Positions 16,027-24,377 of a stretch of 64,000 nt of DNA are shown here, piece after piece. The notes below the pieces were generated by a model, which saw only the letters and a program-made list of their open reading frames with translations, did no database searches and was not told the DNA's origin. The stretch's first letter is position 1. Each line of letters begins with the position of its first letter. The translations under genes and the position numbers were made by a program. Source of the stretch: Glycomyces harbinensis (lineage in GTDB: Bacteria; Actinomycetota; Actinomycetes; Mycobacteriales; Micromonosporaceae); the NCBI RefSeq assembly GCF_900101745.1, contig NZ_FNAD01000001.1:558001-622000 (forward strand). Reading direction: 5' to 3'.

Positions 16027-17493
16027 TCAGATCCCCGCGCCCCTCGGTGCCTGGAAGCCGCCGATGCTCTCCTCGAGCAGTTCGGCCAGCCGCAGCGGGG
16101 TGCGGTCCTCGAACATCGGGCCGATGAGCTGCACTCCCACCGGCAGGCCCTCGGGCGAGGGGCCCGTTGGAATGGCGGTGGCGGGCAGGCCGGGCATGGT
16201 CGCCAGACCGGCCCAGACGAGCTGGTCGAAGTACGGGTAGTCGACGCCGTCGATGTCGATCCGGCGGCCCAGCAGATCGGGGTCGTGGTCGTGCGGGAAC
16301 GCGGGAGTCGGCGTGATCGGGCAGACCACGGCGTCGAACTCGGCGAAGAACTGCCGCCAGCCGTGGCGGTGGAGCTCGCGATCGTTGATCGTCTGGATCC
16401 AGTCGCGGTGGCTGGACACCATCGCGCGCAGGCGCGCCGCGTCGAGACTCCGGTCGTCCTCGCTCAGTTCGGCGGCGCGGGCCTGCAACTGCTCGTACGC
16501 TTCGACGGCGAAGACCGCGACGGAGCCCGAGAACAGCAGGTGCATGTAGAGCGTCGCCGCCTCGGCCAGATCGGGCAGCAGCGGACTGTGCCGCTCGACC
16601 CGGGCGCCGCCCTCGATGAGTGCGTCGGCCACCCGGTTCACGCCGGCCCGCACGGCGGTCCCGGTCGCGAGGTTCGGATGCTCGTCGAGGACCAGAACCC
16701 GGAAGTCGCTCAGCCGCTGGTGGCGTGCGGGCGGAAGCGTCAAGTTGTAGGCCTTGCCGTGCGTCAGCGGGTCCGGCCCGGCCATGATGTCGAGCAGGAG
16801 CGTGAGGTCGCGGGCGGTGCGCGCCATCGGGCCGACGACGGCGAGGTCGAGGTCGACCGGGAGCGGAGCCGCAGGCGGCGGCGCGACCATGCTGCGGGTC
16901 GCCGCCAGCCCGACTGTCGGCTTGTGCGCGTAGACGCCGCAGAAATGCGCGGGGGTGCGCAGCGAGCCGGCGAGGTCGGAGCCGATGGACAGCGCGCCGA
17001 ATCCGGACGCCAGGGCCGCCGCCGAGCCGCCGGAGGACCCGCCCGACGTGCGGTCGTGGTCCCAAGGATTGTTGGTGGTGCCGTAAATCTCGTTGAAGCT
17101 CTGGATGTCCTGGAGACCCAGGGGCACATTGGTCTTGCCGAGCACCACCGCGCCGGCGGCCCGGAGCCGCGACACCTGCATCCCGTCCTCGGACGGCACA
17201 TTGTCGCGGTGTTCGGGCATGCCCCAGGTCGTGGGCAAGCCCGCGATGTCGTTGGACTCCTTGACCGTCACCGGGACACCGAGCAGCGGCCGGTCCTCGC
17301 CGCGGGCGCGCGCCCGGTCGGCGCGGTGTGCCGCGGCCCGCGCACCGTCGAAGTCCGGCACGCAGACCGCGTTGATCGTCTTGTCGTCTCGCTCGATACG
17401 GGCGATCGCCTCGTCGGTCAGCTCCACCGAGGTCACTTCACCGGCGCGCATGGCGGCCACGAGTTCTTCGGCCGTCGAGAAATTCCAGTCCAT
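16027..17493 (-). CDS. Amidase (amidase-signature family)
   Basis: Protein of 488 residues, the normal family length. The Ser-cisSer-Lys triad is visible: K78 (PVTVKESND), S153 in TSGGSSGGSAAAL, and nucleophile S178 in SDLAGSLR. The last is a slight variation of the usual T-D-x-G-G-S-[IV]-R. It hydrolyses amide bonds of an unknown substrate in the cytoplasm. No GatB or GatC neighbour is present and the N-terminus differs from GatA, so it is not the tRNA amidotransferase subunit. Monocistronic. Confidence 0.9.
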   Translation of the reverse strand: MDWNFSTAEELVAAMRAGEVTSVELTDEAIARIERDDKTINAVCVPDFDGARAAAHRADRARARGEDRPLLGVPVTVKESNDIAGLPTTWGMPEHRDNVPSEDGMQVSRLRAAGAVVLGKTNVPLGLQDIQSFNEIYGTTNNPWDHDRTSGGSSGGSAAALASGFGALSIGSDLAGSLRTPAHFCGVYAHKPTVGLAATRSMVAPPPAAPLPVDLDLAVVGPMARTARDLTLLLDIMAGPDPLTHGKAYNLTLPPARHQRLSDFRVLVLDEHPNLATGTAVRAGVNRVADALIEGGARVERHSPLLPDLAEAATLYMHLLFSGSVAVFAVEAYEQLQARAAELSEDDRSLDAARLRAMVSSHRDWIQTINDRELHRHGWRQFFAEFDAVVCPITPTPAFPHDHDPDLLGRRIDIDGVDYPYFDQLVWAGLATMPGLPATAIPTGPSPEGLPVGVQLIGPMFEDRTPLRLAELLEESIGGFQAPRGAGI

Positions 17494-17579
17494 GAAACCG
17501 ACCGTATAGGCCCTCGAACGGAGCCACCAAATGTTGATTTACGCAAGGGGGAAAGGGGTCTCGAGCCGACGCGGGTGCC

Positions 17580-17936
17580 TCAGGCGAGCGCCAGGTCGAG
17601 GGCGAGCGTCGCGATCGCGGTGCCCAGGAAGGTGAAGGTCAGGAAGGTCTCCTTGGGCCAGAAGTTCGCGAGCACGTGCGAGTGGACCGCGCAGGTCCAG
17701 AACAGGACCAGGCCCGCCGCGGCCGCGGTGCCGATCGGCGGCACGGCCAGGCCGATGAGCAGGCCCGCGCCGCCGAGGACTTTGAGCGTGCCGATCGGGA
17801 AGACGAGCATCGAGTGCGGGATGTGCGCGCCGTCCAGCAGCGGGTAGATGACCTTGAGCCGGGCGATGGACCCGATCCCCGAGCCGAGGTTGAGCGCGCC
17901 CGCGGTGAGTGCGAGGACGAGATAGAGCGTGGACAT
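17580..17936 (-). CDS. DoxX-family membrane protein
   Basis: Protein of 118 residues with four membrane helices, matching DoxX-like proteins: the conserved G-x-x-K-V-L-G-G-A-G-L-L pattern (about residues 50-62) and a charged AHIPHSM loop. It starts 19 bp after the NAD(P)-binding gene and is the third gene of the ECF41 sigma operon. DoxX proteins are linked to redox or thiol stress in other bacteria; its role here is inferred only from that and from the sigma factor neighbour. Confidence 0.85.
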   Translation of the reverse strand: MSTLYLVLALTAGALNLGSGIGSIARLKVIYPLLDGAHIPHSMLVFPIGTLKVLGGAGLLIGLAVPPIGTAAAAGLVLFWTCAVHSHVLANFWPKETFLTFTFLGTAIATLALDLALA

Positions 17937-17955
17937 CGTTGTACTCCTTGGGGTT

Positions 17956-18621
17956 TCAGTAGGCGGCGGTGAGATTGGTGCGCGAGGCGCGGGGGTCGCC
18001 GATCGCGGCGATCATGCAGTGGGCGGCGTCGGCCCGCGAGAGCCGCAGCGCCCGGGGCAGGCTGGTGCCGTAGGCGACCTGGTAGCGGCCGGTGAGCGGA
18101 CCGTCCGAAAGGTACGGCGGGCGCAGCGCGGTCCAGTCCAGGCCGCTCTCGGCGAGCAGCTCCTCCATGGCCGCGACGTCGCGCATGTGGGTGCCGATCA
18201 CGGCCCGGGCGATCCGCAGGGTCACCAGGTTCATGAGCGGGCCCGCGCCCGGCTCGCGCCGGAGGGGCTTGGGGCGGTTGGGGGTTGCGACGGTCGAGAG
18301 GCCGACGCCGCTGACGGCGATGATCCGCCGCGTCCCGGCCGCCTGCATCGCGGCGATGATGCGCGCGGTGCCGGGGCCGACGATGCCGGTCTCGGCCTTG
18401 GAGCGCGGGCCGAGGCAGGACAGGACCGCGTCGGCCCCGGCTACGGCCGTGATGAGCGGGTCGGCGACCGGGTCGGCGAGGTCCACGGCGAAGGAGCGAA
18501 CCTGCCGGTCGAGTCGGGAGGGGTCGCGGGCGACGGCGGTGACGTGGTGGCCCGCGTCGAGGGCTTGGGCGAGCACGGCGCGGCCCACCCCGCCCGTCGC
18601 CGCGATGACGGTGAGTCTCAT
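17956..18621 (-). CDS. NAD(P)-binding epimerase/NmrA-type oxidoreductase
   Basis: Protein of 221 residues with an atypical short-chain dehydrogenase fold. The Rossmann motif is ATGGVGRAV at residues 8-16, followed by D-rich segments, SCLGPRSK and RRIIAVSGVG. No classic YxxxK is visible, as in the NmrA/BVR-B-like group. It lies between the sigma factor (25-bp gap) and DoxX (19-bp gap) on the same strand. ECF41 sigma factors characteristically sit beside an oxidoreductase, epimerase or carboxymuconolactone decarboxylase gene, which this one represents. Confidence 0.86.
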   Translation of the reverse strand: MRLTVIAATGGVGRAVLAQALDAGHHVTAVARDPSRLDRQVRSFAVDLADPVADPLITAVAGADAVLSCLGPRSKAETGIVGPGTARIIAAMQAAGTRRIIAVSGVGLSTVATPNRPKPLRREPGAGPLMNLVTLRIARAVIGTHMRDVAAMEELLAESGLDWTALRPPYLSDGPLTGRYQVAYGTSLPRALRLSRADAAHCMIAAIGDPRASRTNLTAAY

Positions 18622-18646
18622 ATGGATTCCTTGATCGTGTTGCGCC

Positions 18647-19531
18647 TCAGCGCAAAGTGGTGAGCTTCTCGGGGTTGGTGACGGCGTAGAGGGCCGCGAC
18701 GCGGGCCCCGTCCGGGGTCAGGTCGAGCATGAGGACGCCGACCGTGCGGCCCTCGCGGACCATCAGGGCCGAGTGCGAGCCGTTCACGGGACGGAAGTCG
18801 ACCGCGAGGCCTTCGGAGCGGAACACCGTGCGCCGCAGCAGGAGTGCGGCGATGCGCTCGACGCCGCGCATGGGCCGGGGTCCGGCCGCGGGTCCGATCC
18901 CGCCGCCGTCGCAGGTGAGGACCACCTCGGGCGACATGAGGCCGATGAGCGCGTCCAGGTCGCCGCCCGCGACGGCGGCCATGAAGCGTTCGGTCACCTG
19001 CCGGTGCACGGCGGGGTCGACGGCGTACTTCGGCCGCCGGGACTCCACATGGGACCTGGCGCGGTGCGCGGTCTGGCGGACCGAGGCGGGCGTGCGCCCG
19101 AGCAGCCCGGCGATCTCGGCGTGGCCGTAGCCGAAGACCTCGGCGAGGACGAACACGGCCCGTTCGTGCGGCGTCAGCGATTCGAGGACCACCATGAGCG
19201 CCAACGAGACCGACTCGGTCCGCAGCACCTGCTCGGAGCCGTCCGGGACGGCCTCGGTGAGCACGGGCTCGGGCAGCCACGGCCCGATGTAGGTCTCGCG
19301 GCGGCGCTTGACCGCCTCCTGGCGCGCGATGGCGGCGTTGATCGCGACGCGCACCAGATAGGCGCGGGGATGCTCGATCGGCGCGCCGTGCGAGCGCGCC
19401 TCCCATGCGAGCCAGGCGTCCTGAAGGACGTCCTCGGTGTCGGCGACGGTGCCGAGCATCCCGTAGACGATGCCGAACAGCAGTTCGCGGTGCTCGGCGA
19501 ACACGGCTTGCGGCGTAGGTGGTGCGGTCAC
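18647..19531 (-). CDS. sigJ: ECF41-group RNA polymerase sigma factor (SigJ-like)
   Basis: Extracytoplasmic-function sigma factor of 294 residues with a SnoaL-like C-terminal extension. Sigma2 covers about residues 8-75 and sigma4 about 110-160. The three ECF41 signature motifs are all present: WLPEP at 85-89 in the linker, DGGG at 208-211, and NPEKL at 286-290 near the C-terminus. In this group the C-terminal domain replaces an anti-sigma factor and tunes activity. The start is GTG 19531, preceded by GAGGAGG. It is the first gene of a three-gene operon and has its own type of promoter upstream. Confidence 0.92.
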   Translation of the reverse strand: MTAPPTPQAVFAEHRELLFGIVYGMLGTVADTEDVLQDAWLAWEARSHGAPIEHPRAYLVRVAINAAIARQEAVKRRRETYIGPWLPEPVLTEAVPDGSEQVLRTESVSLALMVVLESLTPHERAVFVLAEVFGYGHAEIAGLLGRTPASVRQTAHRARSHVESRRPKYAVDPAVHRQVTERFMAAVAGGDLDALIGLMSPEVVLTCDGGGIGPAAGPRPMRGVERIAALLLRRTVFRSEGLAVDFRPVNGSHSALMVREGRTVGVLMLDLTPDGARVAALYAVTNPEKLTTLR

Positions 19532-19565
19532 GGCGGCCCTCCTCGTTCCGGTGTCGCGTTCCTAG

Positions 19566-19592
19566 AGCGGAACGGGGGCCGCGGATGTGACA
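19566..19592 (-). promoter_or_regulatory. Probable ECF41-dependent promoter of the sigJ operon
   Basis: On the reverse strand a perfect ECF41-type -35, TGTCACA (19586-19592), is followed after 16 bp by CGCT (19566-19569), close to the expected CGTC -10. It is 35 bp upstream of the GTG start. It implies that the sigma factor drives its own operon. Confidence 0.62.
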
Positions 19593-19622
19593 CTGCGAGC
19601 CCGATCGTGACCGGGCTCGCAG
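19593..19622 (-). terminator. Terminator after the DUF2264 gene
   Basis: Perfect 11-bp stem CTGCGAGCCCG / CGGGCTCGCAG with an 8-base loop, 62 bp past the stop of the reverse-strand gene at 19684 and directly upstream of the sigJ promoter. Confidence 0.7.
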
Positions 19623-19683
19623 TTTCTCGATGAGCGCGCGGCGTCAGCCGTGCTCGCTCTTGCTCTTCAGTTTCGAAGAGGTG

Positions 19684-21378
19684 CTAAACCTCGGTGCCGA
19701 TATATATCAGAGATTTCAGGATGTGCTTGCCGGGTTCGAGGACGCCCCTGAGCACCGGGAGAACCGTTGCGGGCCAGTACAGATGTGTGCCCTGCATAGG
19801 CTCGATGACTGAGGCCTCCCGATCTCCCGTGCCGTCGATGATCTCCGAACGCAGGCCGCCGCTCACCACCGAAGCCTTCGTCTCGTCGACCTCGCTGCGG
19901 TGCCCGGACAAGGGTGCGCACCAGCCGCCCTCGCCGGTGTGCAGGGTCCGCTCGGTCTCGATCACGTGGACGCGCGCGTGCCAACCGTCAACGGCCGCTT
20001 CAAGAGAGGTGGTAATGGTGACGTCCTCCCAGGGCTGCCAGGAGATGGTGAGCACGCCGTTCTCGTCGATCGAGCCCTCGTCGGAATCCTCGCGGCCCCG
20101 CCAGTGGCGCCCGTCTTCAGAGAGCATGAGGGCACCGTCAGGGACGGCGAACTCCAGACCGGGGCCGGGCGCGGCGTGGGAGAACGCGGCCAGGGAGGAG
20201 TACGCGAACTTGCCGTAGGAGGCCTGCCCGCCCCGGGCCCAGGGATGCCAGGCCTGGCCGTTCAAGCGGGTGACATGCCCCGAGCGGTCCCGGACATGAA
20301 CGGCGCGGGCGGCCTTGTGCGGCTCAACGATCGGACCGACAGGCGAAGCCGCAGAGGTCCAGAACGCGTGGTTCGAGGGTGCGAGGAGACCGGTGAAGAC
20401 CTTGGTGGCCCACCAAGGGGACCCGGCGGTGAGGTACTGCTCGACCAAGGCGCTGTTGGGATAGCGGTACCCGACGGTGAGACGCCCCGAGGGATCGAGG
20501 ATGGGCTGGTCCCACCACCAGGAAAGATGCCGCCGCGCAAGGCCGGCGGCCTCGGCCCAGGGAACGGCCTCGACGTCGGCGGCGGCGAGGGCGCCCCACA
20601 TGGAGCCCTGCGCGAAGCGGTAGCCGAGGCTGCGGCCGTAGGGGACGGCCGAGCCGTCGGCGGCGAACCAGGAGCGGAACTTGCGCGCGAAGGCCGCAGC
20701 GTGCTCGACGTACCGGTCGTCGCCCGAGAGCTTGAAGTGGAGCAGTGCGTAGGTGTGAAACGCGAACGGGTTGTAGTAGTCGACGCGCCCGCCGGGGCCG
20801 TCCTCGTAGACCGAGTCGCCCAGGAGCATCTCCCCCATGCGCTCCAGGTGCGCGGTCGCGACGGCGGGATCGTGCGCGATGCCGAGGCGCTTGAGGCCGT
20901 GGCCGGCGAAGACCGGGAAGTAATGCCAGTTGGTGTCGGCGACGGGGCCGAGGTAGGCGGCCGAGAGCCAGGCGGAGACGTTGTCCTTCGCCTTGGGGCC
21001 GAGGGGCTCCCACAGCTTCTCGGGGGCCAGCGCGAGGGCCCAGCCCACTGAAGCGGACTCGACGATGCGCTGGCCGCCGTCCGCGACGTCACCGACGTAC
21101 CAGGCATCGGCGGGGTCGAGGGCGCGGGCGAGGGTGGCGGAAAGGGAGGCCCAAACCTCGTCGGGAACGGAGTCCTTGGCAGAGGCGAGGCCCCAGAGAG
21201 GCCGGGTCAAAAGCTCGAACCAGTCCTCGGCGTGGGAGTGGTTCGACATGGTGACCGGCATGGCGTCGGGCCCCAGCCCCGCAAGATCGGCGGCGGGCCG
21301 CCCAATCTGCAGAGCGGCCGAGGCCCATCCGGTGTAAGTCGGTTCCAGCGGTCCGAACGTGCGAAGCGGAGAAGTCAC
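19684..21378 (-). CDS. DUF2264-family protein (putative glycoside hydrolase-like)
   Basis: Protein of 564 residues with the DUF2264 signature throughout: the HAEDWFELLTRPLWGLAS start, ADTNWHYFPVF, ERMGEMLLGDSVYEDGPGGRVDYYNPFAFHTYALLHF, PYGRSLGYRFAQGSMWGALAAADV and SWWWDQPILD. The family has an (alpha/alpha) barrel look, and some members have been grouped with glycoside hydrolases; activity here is unproved. No signal peptide. The frame stays open into the CRISPR array to 21570, but codons before the GTG at 21378 are translated repeats, so I start there. No good ribosome site is seen. The first codon is only 30 bp from the last CRISPR repeat. Confidence 0.85.
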   Translation of the reverse strand: MTSPLRTFGPLEPTYTGWASAALQIGRPAADLAGLGPDAMPVTMSNHSHAEDWFELLTRPLWGLASAKDSVPDEVWASLSATLARALDPADAWYVGDVADGGQRIVESASVGWALALAPEKLWEPLGPKAKDNVSAWLSAAYLGPVADTNWHYFPVFAGHGLKRLGIAHDPAVATAHLERMGEMLLGDSVYEDGPGGRVDYYNPFAFHTYALLHFKLSGDDRYVEHAAAFARKFRSWFAADGSAVPYGRSLGYRFAQGSMWGALAAADVEAVPWAEAAGLARRHLSWWWDQPILDPSGRLTVGYRYPNSALVEQYLTAGSPWWATKVFTGLLAPSNHAFWTSAASPVGPIVEPHKAARAVHVRDRSGHVTRLNGQAWHPWARGGQASYGKFAYSSLAAFSHAAPGPGLEFAVPDGALMLSEDGRHWRGREDSDEGSIDENGVLTISWQPWEDVTITTSLEAAVDGWHARVHVIETERTLHTGEGGWCAPLSGHRSEVDETKASVVSGGLRSEIIDGTGDREASVIEPMQGTHLYWPATVLPVLRGVLEPGKHILKSLIYIGTEV

Positions 21379-21712
21379 ACTGGCAGACGCTATCAATGAC
21401 CTCGCAAATCGCCAACCCCGCGGTTGCAGGGCTTGCGCCATCAGCCCCGCAGTCCGCTTCCGCAATGTCGGAACATCCCCGCAGGTGCGGGGCTTACAAC
21501 TATCGGCCTCCGGCGCTCGACTACGCGCGGGGAACACCCCCGCGGATGCGGGGCGTACGGCCTGTTCCACGAGGTCGGGGCGGGCAAGACCGGACCATCC
21601 CCGCAGTGCGGGGCTTGCTGTGGTGTACCGACAACGCCTCAGGTCCTGCGCGGAACACCCCCGCAGGTGCGGGGCTTACGCCAGCGGCGGCGGCGCGGCG
21701 GTCAGGCTTTTT

Positions 21713-22104
21713 GGTTCATCCCCGCGGGTGCGAGGCTTACGTGATCCGTAAGGCTTCGCCGTTGGCGAAGGGCGGTCCAACCCCGCAGGTGCAAGCCGCA
21801 TGACGACGACCGGATCGTAGCCGACATCTACGACGGCTCACCCCCGCGATGCGGGGCGCGCCCCGCCGCAGCGGCCCCTCACCGGGCATGTCCAGGTAAC
21901 CCCCGCAAGTGCAGGGCTGATGTGACCGGCCTGACCGCCGGCACCAGCTACGACGGACCACCCCCGCAAGTGCGGGGCGTTTACAGCCATCGCGCTAGTC
22001 GACTCCGCCTTCATTGGATCACCCCCGCGGCTGCGGGGCCAGCAGCCTGGACCGAACCCAAATGACCGGCCTCGATGGATTATCCCCGCGGTTGCGGGGC
22101 TTGC
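21713..22104 (-). repeat. Source-like block of spacers that recur, diverged, elsewhere in the array
   Basis: Spacer at 21741-21773 resembles 22899-22930. Spacer at 21861-21894 resembles 23324-23355. Spacer at 21983-22015 resembles both 22471-22505 and 23384-23415. Spacer at 22044-22076 resembles 22533-22565. Similarity is roughly 80-90% by eye and extends into the flanking repeats, which share private changes (for example GGTAAC plus CAAGTGCAGGG at 21895 and 23356). This points to copied repeat-spacer blocks that later accumulated point changes. Confidence 0.8.
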
Positions 22105-22442
22105 GTTGCGCCATCGCCATTGGCCGGAGCGACGTACGGGCCATCCCCGCAGGTGCGGGACTTACTCAGCTGTCCCGGAAATCGTCTTCAAGTCCATGGG
22201 ACCATCCCCGCGATTGCAGGGCAAACAGCCGGACCCATGCGAGCCCGTCGCAGCACTCGGGCGCACCCCCGCGGGTGCGGGGCTTACCTGCGTAACTCCG
22301 CTGAACTGAACGTGGGCGGTGGACCACCCCCGCATCCTCGGGGCTTGCACCTCGGGGAAGGCGCTCGCATAAACGTGGAACGGACCACCCCCGCATCTGC
22401 GGGGCTTACGGAAAGACCCTCGAGACCGTCTGCCGGAACGTC

Positions 22443-22593
22443 GGACTACCCCCGCATCCGCGGGGCGTCTGCATGGCCATCGCGATGGTCGACAGCGCCT
22501 TTGTCGGATCACCCCGCGATTGCAGGGCTAATCGCCTGGACCGAACCCAAATAGCCGGCCTGGACGGATCATCCCCGCAGGTGCGGGGCGCAC
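22443..22593 (-). repeat. Diverged copy of the two-spacer block 21955-22104
   Basis: Two consecutive spacers here (22471-22505 and 22533-22565) match the consecutive pair at 21983-22015 and 22044-22076 in the same order. The shared core of the second pair is GCCTGGACCGAACCCAAAT. The order is conserved, so the copy was made as a block. Confidence 0.8.
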
Positions 22594-23293
22594 AACATCC
22601 AGGCCCGCACCATCGCCCTTCATCACGGATCACCCCCGCGGGTGCGGGGCATCCGCTCACGCAACCGTGCAGCGTGGCAAGGAAACCGGTTCATCCCCGC
22701 AGATGCGGGGCCTGCGGCGTCGCCAAGACCTGTATGGAGGTCCCCTGCGGCTCATCCCCGCAGATGCGGGACTTACATAGGGGCGCTCTGAAGCACCGCG
22801 AACATCATCGGAACATCCCCGCAAATGCGAGGCTCGCATTTCCTCGGCTTCGGTGTAGCAGAAGCCCACGGGATGACCCCCGCGAGTGCGGGGCTTACGT
22901 GACCGTAGGACTTCACCGGTAGCGAAGGGCGGTCGAACCCCGCAGGTGCAGGGCTCGCCGGGCGACCGACCCATCCATGCGCCATCTCTACGAACCATCC
23001 CCGCGAGTGCAAGGGCTCACCTGTGCACGAACGGCCTCTCCGGCTCGCACGAGGGAACACCCCCGCGGATGCGGGGCTAATGGATACCGAGGCACCACCG
23101 TCCAGGTATGCGGCGGACCACCCCCGCGGGTGCGGGGGCCTACTCCACATTGTCGGCCCAGACCCCATAGCCGTGAGGTTCACCCCCGCAGGGGGCTCAC
23201 ATCGTGATGGCGTGTGTCGCCGAGGTTCGCTATGGACCATCCCCTCGGGTGCAGCGCTTACAGGGGCCCGGCGATGCCATGGGCGACACCGAA

Positions 23294-23443
23294 GGGACTA
23301 TCCCCGCTGTCGGCGGGGCGCGCTCCGCCGACAGCGGCCATTCACCGGGCATGTCCGGGTAACCCCGCAAGTGCAGGGCGTTCACAGCGGTCGCGATAGT
23401 CGACAGCGCCTTCATCGGTTCACCCCGCAGGTGCGGGGCTCAC
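23294..23443 (-). repeat. Diverged copy of 21834-21982 lacking the middle spacer
   Basis: The spacer at 23324-23355 matches 21861-21894, and the next one at 23384-23415 matches 21983-22015. The intervening spacer of the first copy (21921-21954) is missing. The joining repeat at 23356 looks like a hybrid: its 5' half matches the repeat at 21895 and its 3' half (GGGCGTTYAC) matches the repeat at 21955. Confidence 0.75.
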
Positions 23444-23611
23444 CGTGCGATTCAGGATGTTGACTTAGCCGGAAACGGACCATCCCCGCAGGCGCGGGGC
23501 TTACCACCCCGAAGACCCGCCGCACCACCACCTGATGGGACCATCCCCGCGGGCGCGGGGCTTACCTTCGTGAACTGCTGCTTTGCCTCTCCGAGATTCC
23601 GTTTCTGTCGC

Positions 23612-24373
23612 TCACCGGCTCATACGAGCCAGGGTCATGAGCCCGGCACCGTAGGCCTTTGCGGAACCCAGGCCGCAAACGAGTACTTGCCTCACCAGCT
23701 TTTCGTCTTCCACTACCAGCCTCCCCGTGTAGGTCACCTTCCGAATCGTCACCGTCGACATCGCACCCGGCTTCGCCAGCGCAGCCTTCTTGAAGCTCTT
23801 CACTTCCGTGCCCGACAACAACACATCAGGCACCTTCTGCGGCTCCTCATCAAGGAACCCACTGGGCAACTCGACCTCCCCGACCCTGAAGCCCGCGCCC
23901 GCGCTCCGCCTCACCAGCCAGTTCATCTGCTCTCCCCGGCTCTTGATCGGCCTCCGCGTTCCCCGCTGCCGCTTCTCCCCCTCGGCTCCCGCCTCCGCGC
24001 CCGGCTCGACACCCGGCCCCCTCGGGCTCGGTTCGCTATACGTCGGACTCGCGGTCAGTTTGAACGCGTACTCCTGGCCCGCCTCCAACATGTCCAACAT
24101 CGGCTCGTAGTCGCGCACCGCCAACCTCGCAGCCTCTTCCTCCCGGCCGCACGCCTCCCACAACCCGCCCCACTCCGGCCGGGTCCTCTCCGTCACCGCG
24201 AAGAGCGCCAACCGGTTCCCCGGTTCCACATCGACCCGCCACAGGAACCGCTCCTTCCCACCTCCACTGTCAATCGCCCCGAGTACCTCGTTCTTCATTT
24301 CCTGCGGGTTGCGCAGCAGCTCCCGCGTCCTAGGCCTAGCCACGTCGAGCGGCAGTCTTGAAATAAACGGCAT
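23612..24373 (-). CDS. cas6e: Cas6e (CasE) crRNA-processing endoribonuclease
   Basis: Type I-E pre-crRNA endonuclease and Cascade subunit of 253 residues. It begins MPFISRLPLDVARPRTRELL, the classic Cas6e start (F-L-S-R-x-P-L-D), which decides the ATG at 24373. It ends with the Gly-rich loop GLGSAKAYGAGLMTLARM typical of Cas6e. Ser/Glu-rich linker residues around 110-130 are an insertion. Its start lies 4 bp after the cas5e stop. It is the last cas gene; the array follows 46 bp downstream on the same strand, so one transcript may carry both. Confidence 0.94.
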   Translation of the reverse strand: MPFISRLPLDVARPRTRELLRNPQEMKNEVLGAIDSGGGKERFLWRVDVEPGNRLALFAVTERTRPEWGGLWEACGREEEAARLAVRDYEPMLDMLEAGQEYAFKLTASPTYSEPSPRGPGVEPGAEAGAEGEKRQRGTRRPIKSRGEQMNWLVRRSAGAGFRVGEVELPSGFLDEEPQKVPDVLLSGTEVKSFKKAALAKPGAMSTVTIRKVTYTGRLVVEDEKLVRQVLVCGLGSAKAYGAGLMTLARMSR

Positions 24374-24377
24374 CGTC

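Larger units (their letters stand above)
21409..23565 (-). CRISPR. Type I-E CRISPR array: 36 degenerate repeats, 35 spacers
   Basis: Repeats of about 28 bp recur every 61 bp. On the transcribed (reverse) strand a typical repeat is GTAAGCCCCGCACC then TGCGGGGATGGTCC, which aligns with I-E repeats by its CCCCGC...GCGGGG stem and gives an 8-base 5' handle near GATGGTCC. Repeat starts on the + strand: 21409, 21470, 21531, 21592, 21652, 21713, 21774, 21834, 21895, 21955, 22016, 22077, 22138, 22199, 22260, 22321, 22382, 22443, 22506, 22566, 22627, 22688, 22749, 22810, 22871, 22931, 22992, 23054, 23115, 23176, 23234, 23294, 23356, 23416, 23477, 23538. Almost no two repeats are identical and several have lost stem pairs or bases; the two nearest cas6e are cleanest. 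The array lies 46 bp after cas6e, with no cas1, cas2 or leader-sized gap. Confidence 0.95.

Noticed and set aside
21379..21570. N-terminal extension of the DUF2264 protein
   Set aside because: The extra codons are CRISPR repeat and spacer sequence, and the family similarity begins at the GTG at 21378.
21396..23463. Several short frames with repeated HPRGCGA/SPQVRGL-like motifs
   Set aside because: These are translations of the CRISPR repeats, not a repeat protein; the 61-bp period is not a multiple of three, so no single frame carries the motif throughout.
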